49,124 nt of DNA from the NCBI GenBank assembly GCA_900088475.1, contig FLMG01004613.1, positions 1-49,124 of the forward strand. The letters run 5' to 3'. This document shows positions 36,501-44,999 of the stretch, in pieces. The translations under genes and the position numbers were made by a program. Source of the stretch: Hyphochytrium catenoides (taxonomy: Eukaryota; Sar; Hyphochytriomycetes; Hyphochytriales; Hyphochytriaceae). Below the pieces are notes generated by a model. It had not been told where the DNA came from, made no database searches, and saw only the letters and a program-made list of their open reading frames with translations. Each line of letters begins with the position of its first letter. Position 1 is the stretch's first letter.

Positions 36501-38369
36501 CCCATGCATGCTACGTCTCTAGCTGCTTTTGCATCTTTCTCTTTGAATGAGGAAAACAAAATGAAGCTTGTGCGCAACGGAGGCTTAGCTCAGATCATTA
36601 AGTCTACGTCACATCCTGACCTTGAGGTCAAAAGGGACTGCACCTTTGCCCTTGCCAACATCAGCGATAGTCCGGAGTTCCAAAATGACGTTGCTCGAGA
36701 GGGAGGGTTACAGACCCTTCTTGTCCTAGGCTGCCACGATGATGCCAGAGTTCAGAGGGATGCAGCAAGAGCACTTGCGTCGCTCTCTGTCTCGGAAGAG
36801 ATAAGACAGGTACTGACGTCAGAATAGCATTGGGGTATCTTTCCGTGCCTAGAACATTACCATTAATTTTACTGATTCTCGTTCATACGGTGCAGTTGAT
36901 GCTTGCAGCAGGTATCCTGCAGACCTTACTGAAGCTAGCTCGCTCTTTGGACGTCGCCAGCCAACGGTACTCAACTTTGGCTCTTTGTAATCTGGCATCT
37001 GGAGAGAACAAGAGGAAAATGATCGAAGAAGGTTTGGCGCCTCACCTAATCAACCTTACATGGCTCTCATGTACAGCATCTGTCCTCCAGTTAACTCTCT
37101 AGCAGTATCTGGTATGGGCCGATATATTCCGATTACTAAAGTCACGCTTCCTTGCAGGAGCCATACGTCCTCTAATGTTCCTTGCGAGGTTTCCGGATAC
37201 CGAGATCCAGCGATTCGCCTCCCTCGCCATTGGTGGGCTGAGTTTGGGAAATCACGGAGATAATAAGATGAAGATGGTTGAGGAAGGGGCTATTCGACCA
37301 CTGATTGAGCTTATTCGGTTCCCCAACTTTGATGTTCAACGCTGCGCGTCTTTGGCTCTAAATGCAATAGCTTTGGGACGGCTACAACCAACAAAGGTCA
37401 ACATCATGCAAGAAGATGGTAAGCTTTGAGTGCATAGATCAGAGCGCGGACACTAAAAACACCTTACCCAGTCCGAGGAGGGAGAAGGCAAAGAGACTGC
37501 TAGAGGGATGAATACAATCTTGCTAACCCATGATCCTTTTCCCTGCGCAGGCCTATTACCCTTGTTGGGTCTAGCCGCTGCGGAAGACGTGGAGTGCTCT
37601 CGGGCCGCACTCTATTGCCTGGGGTCGTTGGCGGAGAATACCGCCTGCAGAGCTAAGCTGGTAGAGCTAGGCGCGCTGATCACAGTTATTACTAAGGGCA
37701 ATTCGTGTTCAGATGTTGAAATCCAACGCAGCGTTGGTTATTTCCTTGCGCTTGTGGCACAACAGCAGGAGTATCATGATGACTTCGCCCGGGAGGGTGG
37801 CATCGAGCTCCTCGTATCGTTAGCGTCAATGGAAGATGTTGAATGTCAAGAGTATGCGACCTTTTCGCTCGCTCATCTTGCGAGCAACAGAGACTATCAA
37901 AGCAAGCTTGCCCAGGCCGGGGCATTGAGACCTATTATTGCTATAATGTCCGTCAATTCTGAACCTCGCCACTACGCTGGTCTGGCGCTACTGAAGTTGG
38001 CCGACAATTACGAGAACCATCTGAAGATATTAGAAGAAGGTCAGTTCGAAGAACCATCGATTATTTGTCAAAAGGGGACTTTTTCTAACACTTTGATTCT
38101 ACTCTTCAGGTGGAATCCAAGCTCTTTTGCGACTGGCGCGAGCTCGATCAACAGACGAAGAGATGCAGTACAAAGCAGCAATGAGCGTGGGTAACCTGGC
38201 TGCGAATGCAGTGAAGCTTCTACCCAAACAGACACTATCTGGTCCTGGCGCCGCCGATATTGGCGCCGGTGCAGCGCGAATGAGCCGGTTAGCAGCTCCC
38301 CAAGGCTTGAAGCGTGGCAAGGAGCGCGCTGCCGAGTATGTAGACAAGAATGCGCCCAAAGAAGTTTAG
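18543..38369 (+). CDS. Giant armadillo-repeat protein, 50 exons, 3,791 residues, about 88 ARM repeats
   Basis: A repeat solenoid, presumably a scaffold; function unknown. Exons: 18543-18811, 18868-19019, 19196-19363, 19563-19774, 20021-20474, 20743-20955, 21157-21368, 21553-21923, 22073-22247, 22324-22432, 22659-22834, 22923-23027, 23125-23181, 23387-23621, 23703-23974, 24164-24368, 24679-24861, 25193-25437, 25581-25814, 26088-26253, 26379-26515, 26731-27009, 27372-27554, 27718-27910, 28049-28267, 28543-28715, 28792-29004, 29250-29438, 29767-31044, 31208-31825, 32055-32149, 32234-32327, 32429-32573, 32732-32851, 32989-33075, 33140-33279, 33540-33681, 33876-34025, 34167-34414, 34613-34719, 34809-35104, 35329-35424, 35549-35700, 35899-36088, 36251-36436, 36523-36809, 36896-37031, 37158-37418, 37551-38039, 38110-38369. 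All junction phases agree. Typical repeats carry ALANLAAN, ALRGLAVS or CNLSLNEENK helices, closest in style to Vac8/beta-catenin repeats. No membrane, kinase, F-box or U-box domain is visible; the tail is short, Ala/Gly-rich and basic. The start is an ATG in ACCATGG context. Intron 30 is GC-AG. Some exon edges could shift, but the reading frame leaves little freedom. Confidence 0.92.
25975..26022 (+). repeat. Perfect 24-bp tandem duplication in armadillo-gene intron 19
   Basis: The unit TCTCTTGCGGGGTTTAGAGT plus four more bases is present twice, head to tail and without mismatch (25975-25998 and 25999-26022), inside the intron between exons ending at 25814 and starting at 26088. The lack of divergence points to a recent slippage-type duplication. 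Confidence 0.9.
29600..29660 (+). repeat. CT-rich tract in armadillo-gene intron 28
   Basis: A (TC)n-like tract on the sense strand, in the intron before the largest exon (29767-31044). It resembles the CT tracts at both ends of the window. It is far enough from the acceptor (29766) that it is not just the normal polypyrimidine tract. Confidence 0.7.
31826..32054 (+). other. GC-AG intron of the armadillo gene (intron 30)
   Basis: The upstream exon must end at a codon boundary to keep the repeat in frame with the next exon (D-I-E-V-Q). The only donor that does so is AAG|GCAAGT, a GC donor with otherwise perfect U1 complementarity. GT sites a few bases further on would shift the frame. The acceptor is an ordinary GCAG. 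Confidence 0.8.
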
Positions 38370-38807
38370 AAAATGAAGAGCGGCAAGTTTATTTAATTGT
38401 GAGACTTGGGTCGTCCCTCCCGGTACCCGGACTCTCGACACCTTATAACACAAAGCTCTAGACTAGACATGATGAATGCTATTTTCTAAATTAAAGTTTG
38501 GGCCGAACGCAATTTAGAAGCGTTCAAAATGCTATTCGCGCCAGTTGATATTGATTTGCGCGCTGCAGTCTCCAGCTAAATTTTCTATTGTACGTGTGAA
38601 TCGCAATAGAAAGTTCTCATGACGACAGGACTTTTGCCAAGATTCTGACGTTTGGTTAGCCCGCATGGCTTTTAAGTCTCCAAGGTCTGTGGAGCGGAAT
38701 TCAGAGCCTCCAGATTTTTCGGTGCCATTTTTACTTTTACAGTCGCCGCTGTTCTTCGTTATAGAGACATCTTTGCGCGTTGAGGCTGTCCTCAACTTGT
38801 GCCAAAG
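38370..38807. other. Intergenic region after the armadillo gene
   Basis: About 440 bp downstream of the TAG at 38367-38369. It should hold the 3' UTR and poly(A) site. It is more AT-rich than its surroundings around 38470-38560. The long minus-strand frame across 38532-38990 has no recognisable domain. Confidence 0.4.
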
Positions 38808-39200
38808 ATGTCCTCTTTTCCCATGCGGGACGCTCACGTAACGAATAGGGGATGGGTGCCCTCCATCGAACAAGACAGGAGATATGAACACGGCTTTAGA
38901 GATCCTGAGCCAGTTATGGCATCTGAGACAGACTACTACCAGGACAACTCGACACGGGGCAATAGTAGGATACAACAAGGTGGATCGCATCAGATGCAGG
39001 GAAACGACAACAGTTCGGGGACATCTACAAACCTAAGCTTTGCATTCGCTAAGAGATCGAAGGTCGTCCGCAGAAACCGTAACGGGTTGGTGATTGTTGA
39101 AGGCCAGGACTCCGTATTAGCTTCGAACAACCGTGATGGAGAAGAGGCGATATTTGAAGCACCAGTGGTAGGCGTTACTCGGACTTACGCCCTAGAGTGA
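38808..39200 (+). CDS. Hypothetical small protein, possible first exon of an unresolved gene
   Basis: A 130-codon frame opening with ATG at 38808 and ending TGA at 39198-39200. The predicted protein is hydrophilic, rich in Asn, Ser, Arg and Gly, with a basic KRSKVVRRNRN patch. I recognise no domain. A possible donor (GTAGGC, near 39166) with an acceptor near 39245 would extend the frame into a following Thr/Ser-rich segment. A second open stretch at 39350-39730 contains a helical-looking RYLLAIKRFKENF segment in another frame. I could not find a splice path that joins all three cleanly, so this may be one gene, two genes or none. It lies between the armadillo gene and APC7 on the same strand. 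Confidence 0.3.
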   Translation: MSSFPMRDAHVTNRGWVPSIEQDRRYEHGFRDPEPVMASETDYYQDNSTRGNSRIQQGGSHQMQGNDNSSGTSTNLSFAFAKRSKVVRRNRNGLVIVEGQDSVLASNNRDGEEAIFEAPVVGVTRTYALE

Positions 39201-40239
39201 CTAACTAGACTATGGCGGACCTTGCTTGCTGCCTTGTCTTAATTAGCGCGCTGGCTGTGTTGCTGGAGATGACACAGCGTTCAACGTCTTGACTAGCAAT
39301 TGCACTTCTAGTCGCACAACTCAAAGGAAACACGAGCTGTACTGGGATCGTGCAAGACCGAGTGATGGACAATCTCAAGGTAGGATTGAGCCAAGCTCTC
39401 TCTTCACCATCTGCAAGTATAGTCGAGACCAAAGTACCGTACAGGTTCCTGCGAGGTTTGGCCGATTATAAGCTAACTTCACCACGCTACCTCTTAGCTA
39501 TTAAAAGGTTCAAAGAGAACTTCACAGCAAAGTTTAAGGACTCATTTTCAGTCCCCCAACAAGCCGCTACCCAGCCAACTGCCATCGCTCCTGGGCTGAG
39601 AAGCTATCTGGACCGGGCTGGCGTGAGTAGAGGCAACGCTACGCGGCTTGGTCCTTGGAACTCCGGTGGCACCACTTTTCCTCAACAGCTTCCAGGCCAC
39701 TTCAAGCAATCGTCGCTGTTCCTCCATTGATGCGAGACTGCGAGAAAGACGATCTATTCAACGTTCGTACGGACCAGAAGAGGGGAGGACTGGCTGGAAC
39801 AACATGCCAATGTTTTTGTATAAAGCCCTTTACTTCTTACTACTACTGTACTAGAATTTACATTTCTACCTGTCCAGAAGAGCCAATTTCATTATCTCAC
39901 AATTTTGAAATTCTGTGGTTGGCGCCAACAACAATGACAGAGTTTACCCCAATTGTGAGGATGTTTAGCTGATGATGATCCAAGAATTCAGATATCGCAT
40001 AAACCTTCTAGTACTAGTAGCCCCAAGAAGCTTTCATGAGTCGACAGAAGAAGGACAGCACGATTGGTACTTGGATGAAGCGCAACCGTGTAATTTGTGG
40101 CCTTCACTGATGCTTCTCCACCCTTATTGCTGATAAACGGTGGACGTATCTAGCTTGCATTTGCCATGAGAGCAACATAGTGGCGCACACAGGTGCAGGA
40201 GCTTCCTTGCAGAAACAGCCTGACAGTGAGTACGGGACG
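39201..40239. other. Region upstream of APC7, unresolved
   Basis: About 1 kb before the APC7 start. It contains the 126-codon frame noted in the previous entry (39350-39730) and then AT-richer sequence (39800-40030) with no recognisable coding content. The APC7 promoter is expected here. Confidence 0.4.
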
Positions 40240-43079
40240 ATGGAGGTCGGGAGGCTGGCTGATCTGTCCTCCCTCTACGAGCAAGTCAAGAATTTGTGCC
40301 AGGCAGAGGTACGGATGGCTTTTCTAGCCTTTCTCGCTGATTCTATCACCGCCTAGTGAGGGCCATATATGTGTATGGCCCTTGCTGCACTGACCACCCC
40401 TCCTGTCTAGCTCTATCAGTCAGCAGTCACAGTAGGAGGAATCCTGGTGAGCAAGGCCCAGAATCTGGTCAGTCAGGGGATCCAGACCTCGCCACCCATC
40501 TATACCTGTACAATAGCTTTTGCGGACGCACTCTATGGAAAGCGGGAGTACCGGCGTTCCCTGGTAGGACCCTGCATATCATTTCACTTCATCGGAAGGA
40601 CAAGTCGTTGGCTGATACACGTTTCCGCAGCATTTCTACCAGCAGGGCCAAGAACAGCTGCGGTTGATTGACTCGACTTCTCTAGAAGAGCGATCTTCAC
40701 GGCGAGAGCTGGAGATCCGGCTAAACTTTAGGCAGGCACAATGTCATGAAAAGCTCAACGAGCAATCAAAGGCTTTACCTCTGGTAAGGAATGTGTAAAG
40801 CGGAAAGGGAGCTGCGTATAGCTCCGCGTGCTTTATTATGTCTGAACCCTCAAATAGTTAGACAAAATACCTCGCAAGGCCAGAACCCTCGAGATGCATG
40901 TCGCCTCCGGACGAATATCTGCGAAGCTTGGGCTAAAAAAGTATGTGACCTCGTGATAAGAAGACATAGTTATCTGTAACGGGCTGAGTGAGATGGGTCT
41001 ACTCTGTTTCTGTCTGGCTTTCTCCCGGTAGGACTGCGATTATTGGCTATAAAGATGCGCTAAGGTGAGCGTCTAGTGGAGCTGGTCTTGCTTGACCGCA
41101 TAACCCTTCACACTTAATCGTCACCACCACCCTGTCAGATTAAACCCTTACGCCTTAGAATGCGTCGAGGCCCTTCTTACTCTCGGTTACCCGCCTGCTG
41201 AACTTCGTGATCTGCTGGCTGATTGTACCGTTCCCAATCGCGAAGACGGGACCTTATTGAGGTCCTTTGGGCACAGTCACGCCCTAGCGGCCGAGGGCCA
41301 GATCAGACGTAAGTAACAAGGGGTCAGACTGGCACGATACCTGATTACGTTTGCTGATTTTCATACAAGCTGCGTGGATGTTTGATGCTTCAAAAACTTT
41401 TTTCGATGTTTGCCTCTACTTTTCTCAGCCTAACCAACTTTCTCCCTAGAGTCCATACAAGCCTTCTCCGAATTGGAGCAGAGGTTACCACGACATGTGT
41501 ACTCTTTGCTCCAAATTGGACGCCTCCATTATGAGGCAGGCGATACCGATGAGTGTCTTTATATCTTCAAGAAGGTAGATACTTCCTAGAGAACTTTCAT
41601 TTCACCTGGTGATAAGTCTTAGCTGTCTGAGTAGGCAAGAGAGCTGGACCCCTTCAATCTTGACCACATGGATTTCTACGCCGCAGCCCTGAAAGAAACG
41701 AAGCCGGAGTCTGTCTTCCATTTGCACAGGTGTGTAGCATATGTCATCCTGGATATTGGCACACAGTTCTCCTGGCCAGAGCCGTACCCCATCCTGCCCT
41801 ACAATCTTTCCCAAGAGTTCTGCCGTCTACTACTTTAAATATGTATGACCGATTCAATGATGATCTTCTGCTAGCACTGTAGAGACGTTCTTGTCCATAG
41901 ATGAGCGCAGACCAGAGTCGTGGTTGGCAGCAGCCCACTTCAGTCATGGTAAAGGAGAACTTGAACGCGCAATATACTTTGCTGAGAAGGTGAGTTGTGA
42001 AACCGCAACGTCACGTTCACAGCGATGGTTGCGACCTTCCTTGCTTCTATGTTCGGGCATACAAATGAACCCCTAACTCTCCTTGGTGATAGGCTATTTC
42101 TCTGGATAGTCTTTATGCGGCTGCTTATGACTTGAAGGGCAAGCTCCTCCTTGCCCTGGGAAGAATACATGAAGCAGTTAACCCATTTTTTCAAGCAAAC
42201 TCCCTGAAGAAAGACTTAAGCACTTTCAAAGGCAAGTCTCAATTTTTTCACTTCCAACCCTTCTGTGGTGCTCACTGAGGTTTCTAGGCTTGGTCGAGGC
42301 TTATCTCGCTATTCCCAAGTATAAGGAAGCTCTTACGGTGGCTAAAGAAGCTCTTCAAATGCTTCCAAAGAGCCCTAAGGCAATCGCTCTCGTGGGGAGG
42401 GTGTTGGTGAAGGCTCCGGAAGGAAGAGAGAAGGTACTTTGGACCACCTCGATCATGATCATATCCTTCGGCTCTTCTCTCAACCATACAAACAGGCAAA
42501 GCGTGCGTTCAACAAGGCTTTAGCTTTGGACCCAAGCAATCTGGACGTCCTTGTCTCGCTGGTTGACGTCTATGTGGCCGAAAAGAACTACATGGAGCCT
42601 GAAAAATTGTGCGTCTTGGATCTTTAACTTTGCTCTCCTGCCGGTCCCTGCGACTTCCCCATGTCTCTCAGTCTTTATAAAGACCTCCTCACTATACTAA
42701 TCTGCTTCTCTTAATGCCTCACGTTGCCATCTTTTACCCCAAATTACTAATAGACTTAGGGGCTCCCTGGAAAAGCATGGCGATAATGCTCTTCTGCTAA
42801 CAGAGCTCGGCCATGTCCTAGCTCTGAAAAAGGAGTACGGCGAAGCTCTAGGATGTTACCATATGGCGCTCACGGTAGACCCGAACTATGTTAGCGCTAA
42901 TATGGGGCTAGAGAGAGTTGAAAAGTTGATGCGAGGAGTAGATCCCGATGCACCGACTGAAGATGAACAGCTTGAGGATGCTCCTCTAGAGGTGAGGACC
43001 CTAACCTTGTGAGTCTATGGTTGTCCCCACTGACAAGACTGTTCAACAGGGAGATGCAGACGGTGACTACGGCGATTAG
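40240..43079 (+). CDS. APC7: Anaphase-promoting complex subunit 7 (TPR protein)
   Basis: A TPR scaffold subunit of the APC/C ubiquitin ligase, acting in the nucleus at mitosis. Fourteen exons join in frame: 40240-40308, 40411-40563, 40643-40783, 40858-40940, 41032-41064, 41139-41308, 41450-41574, 41635-41729, 41875-41989, 42093-42231, 42288-42433, 42496-42608, 42754-42991, 43050-43079; 549 residues, close to animal APC7 (about 565). The N-terminal [12 protein letters not shown] and [14 protein letters not shown] align with the APC7 start. Then come TPR helices ([73 protein letters not shown]) and a short acidic tail ending GDADGDYGD, as in the family. Intron 10 uses a GC donor. The last exon is only 30 nt and rests on the acidic tail plus phase. 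Convergent with the membrane-protein gene, 149 bp away. Confidence 0.92.
42232..42287 (+). other. GC-AG intron of APC7 (intron 10), 56 nt
   Basis: The exon ending ...TTTCAAAG must join GCTTGGTCGAGG with one base carried over. Only the donor AAAG|GCAAGT gives that phase; the next GT breaks the frame. Same GCAAGT donor as in the armadillo gene. At 56 nt it is among the shortest introns in the window. Confidence 0.8.
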
Positions 43080-43228
43080 GGATCGGATAAACGACACATG
43101 ATGCTAGTTCTACGCTGTGGGCCATCTGTCAGTCATAGCCTTTGGAAAGGGGATGACACAGCATAGCATGATGATAACCGGGTGTGCATGGGGGTAGGAG
43201 AGAAAGAGATGCTTGTCACTTTGTCTCG

Positions 43229-44085
43229 CTATGCTGCAGCGTTTGGCTGCATTCGGTGATTATGTGAGGCCGCCTCTTCAATCATAGCGTTCGAGATGCT
43301 CCCATTCTGCCGAGGATCATGTTCTTGGTTGTTGTCCTCCTTCAAGGGAGGACTCTTGGGGACCATCCTCGCTTCCTTTCTAATCTCTCTTAAAAGATCA
43401 TCCAGTTCTTGGTCCATGTTCGCAATATCACTATCAAGACGAGACATCTCTTTCTTCATCCGATGAATGCGCTGGGGATGGCCCCTATCTCCAGCTCCGC
43501 AGCATTGCCATAGGACTTGGACCAACACGTGGAGTACGACTATAGTTCCGCATAGCAGGAACATAGAGACCACCGGGTTCGAGCTGCCTAAGAGTTTGAG
43601 CATTTCTGCAACCTGTTAAACGGGGGAAAGGGTATGGTACGTGTCAAGTGGAAGCTGCTTACGGAACATGATGCGAAGATGGACTAGAGTTGACGAGAGA
43701 GATGCAAGAATGTTGCCTTTCAACGAGCTGAAGGGATTAATGCCCGTCAGGTTCTAGGCGAGATAATAAAAAAAAGCAGAGATACGTCAAGGCAGCCGTA
43801 CCTTGCCATCTTCGACACCTTGCACAGACCTAATGAAGGCATCTATAACCCGCCAGACCGTTGGCTCCAACGGTTCTCGGACGTGTGCAAGCCAGCTTGC
43901 TCCCCAAGGCAGCAGGCAATGTCGCCAGAATAGCGCTAACGGCACACATCCAACGAGAGAACAGAGAATGTCCCTCCGCTCGAGGCCCCATGGCCCCATC
44001 TGTACGTTGTGCAGAGAACTAAGAAGTCTCTCCAAGGGATAGAAGATCTCCTGCTTGATGATAAACTCACTCCCACGAAGTGCTT
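43229..44085 (-). CDS. Predicted membrane protein with C-terminal coiled coil, 5' end not found
   Basis: I do not recognise the family. Three exons join in frame (44085-43802, 43753-43663, 43605-43229), about 250 residues, with the initiator in an upstream exon I could not place. A helical region (IKQEIFYPLERLLSSLHNV) is followed by a hydrophobic segment (DILCSLVGCVPLALFW...). A second hydrophobic segment (VVSMFLLCGTIVVLHVLVQVL) precedes a soluble tail with coiled-coil heptads (RMKKEMSRLDSDIANMDQEL, then DDLLREIRKE) and a polar His/Asn-rich end. The acceptor at 44086 is preceded by a good pyrimidine tract, and a GA/CT microsatellite lies just upstream, probably in the first intron or promoter. 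The layout faintly recalls PEX11-like or GET1-like membrane proteins, but no diagnostic motif supports either. Confidence 0.65.
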
Positions 44086-44154
44086 CTACCCCACGCAAGG
44101 AGGAAAGAAAGAGATTGCCCGGCAGCGACTCTCAGTTTGGTTTGCAGCAGAACA

Positions 44155-44212
44155 AGAGTGGAGAGAGATAGAAAGAGAACGAGAGAGAGATAGAAAGAAA
44201 GGGAGAGAGAGA

Positions 44213-44244
<32 letters not shown>

Positions 44245-44245
44245 C
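44155..44245 (+). repeat. GA/CT microsatellite
   Basis: An imperfect (GA)n tract on the + strand, that is (TC)n in the sense direction of the minus-strand membrane-protein gene beginning just to its left. It lies between that gene's first visible exon and the tRNA gene. Confidence 0.9.
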
Positions 44246-44383
44246 AACAATCATAAGAACAGACAATCATCTTCAACAATGACCGAGCTACACGACATTG
44301 CCTCGGTACCAAGGGCCTCAGTTCTGTGCTCATCGAAAGGACACAAGACCAACTTTCGTGGACATGCCAGGCTCTATGGAAGG

Positions 44384-44390
44384 AAAAAAA
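44384..44390 (-). terminator. RNA polymerase III T-run terminator of tRNA-Val
   Basis: Seven consecutive T residues in the direction of tRNA transcription, starting about five bases after the mature 3' end. This matches the standard Pol III stop signal. Confidence 0.85.
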
Positions 44391-44395
44391 GTCAT

Positions 44396-44467
44396 GTTCA
44401 TGCCCGGAATTGAACCGGGGACCTACCGTACGTCAAACGGTCGTGATAACCACTACACCACACGAAC
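44396..44467 (-). tRNA. tRNA-Val, anticodon GAC
   Basis: Minus strand, 72 nt, no intron. The acceptor stem GTTCGTG pairs with CATGAAC (one G-T pair), with A73 following. The D arm GTGTAGTGGTTATCAC is the form usual in eukaryotic tRNA-Val. The anticodon stem ACCGT/ACGGT encloses a 7-nt loop TTGACGT, giving anticodon GAC. The variable loop is AGGTC, and the T arm is CCCGG-TTCAATT-CCGGG. The A box TGGTGTAGTGG and B box GGTTCAATTCC are intact. A run of seven T follows the 3' end (44384-44390 on the complementary strand), a good RNA polymerase III terminator. CCA is not encoded, as expected for a nuclear gene. GAC is an unusual valine anticodon in eukaryotic nuclei, where AAC is normal. Confidence 0.93.
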
Positions 44468-44999
44468 ATTGAAGCTGATAGAACCGATATAATACTCTAA
44501 CATAAACCAAGCCGCAATAAAGCAGGTGTCCAACTGTTGACGATTGAAGTTGATGGATCAGCGCATCAGCGCTTGTGGAGGAGGGGTCTTTCTTCTTAGA
44601 GATCTCACAGCTTGGCAGGCACGTCTGCTGAGCAAGTCTGCCGTACTTGGGGAGCTAGCTGAGGATGGGAGCCCTAGATCTCACGTATAGCTATCACATA
44701 CACTCTCTCACTCAGATCTCCGTTGTCTCGGATACGGCAAAGATGCGGTTCAAGAAGCAGACTCATCCCCAGTCAGGGAAAGTCTTACTCGAGTCTCAAC
44801 CGGTAACAAGGGTCTATGAGAGTTATTCTTCCCGTCACCCTGGGCTGTCTGTTCATATTCTAGCTCCTCGCGCAGCGCTGAGATATTTGAGGCCCAAGGG
44901 ACAGTCTAGGATACTTTCAAGGAGCAATCGGCAAGGCGAGAGAGAGTTTCTAAAGAACCATTCAGTTAGAGGATATGTACAAGCTAAAGCTATCTATCA
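44468..44999. other. Spacer between tRNA-Val and the ankyrin gene
   Basis: About 530 bp with no supported gene. A 138-codon + frame (44665-45081) runs into the antisense of the ankyrin gene's last exon and has no recognisable domain. The 3' UTR of the minus-strand ankyrin gene is expected here. Confidence 0.5.
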
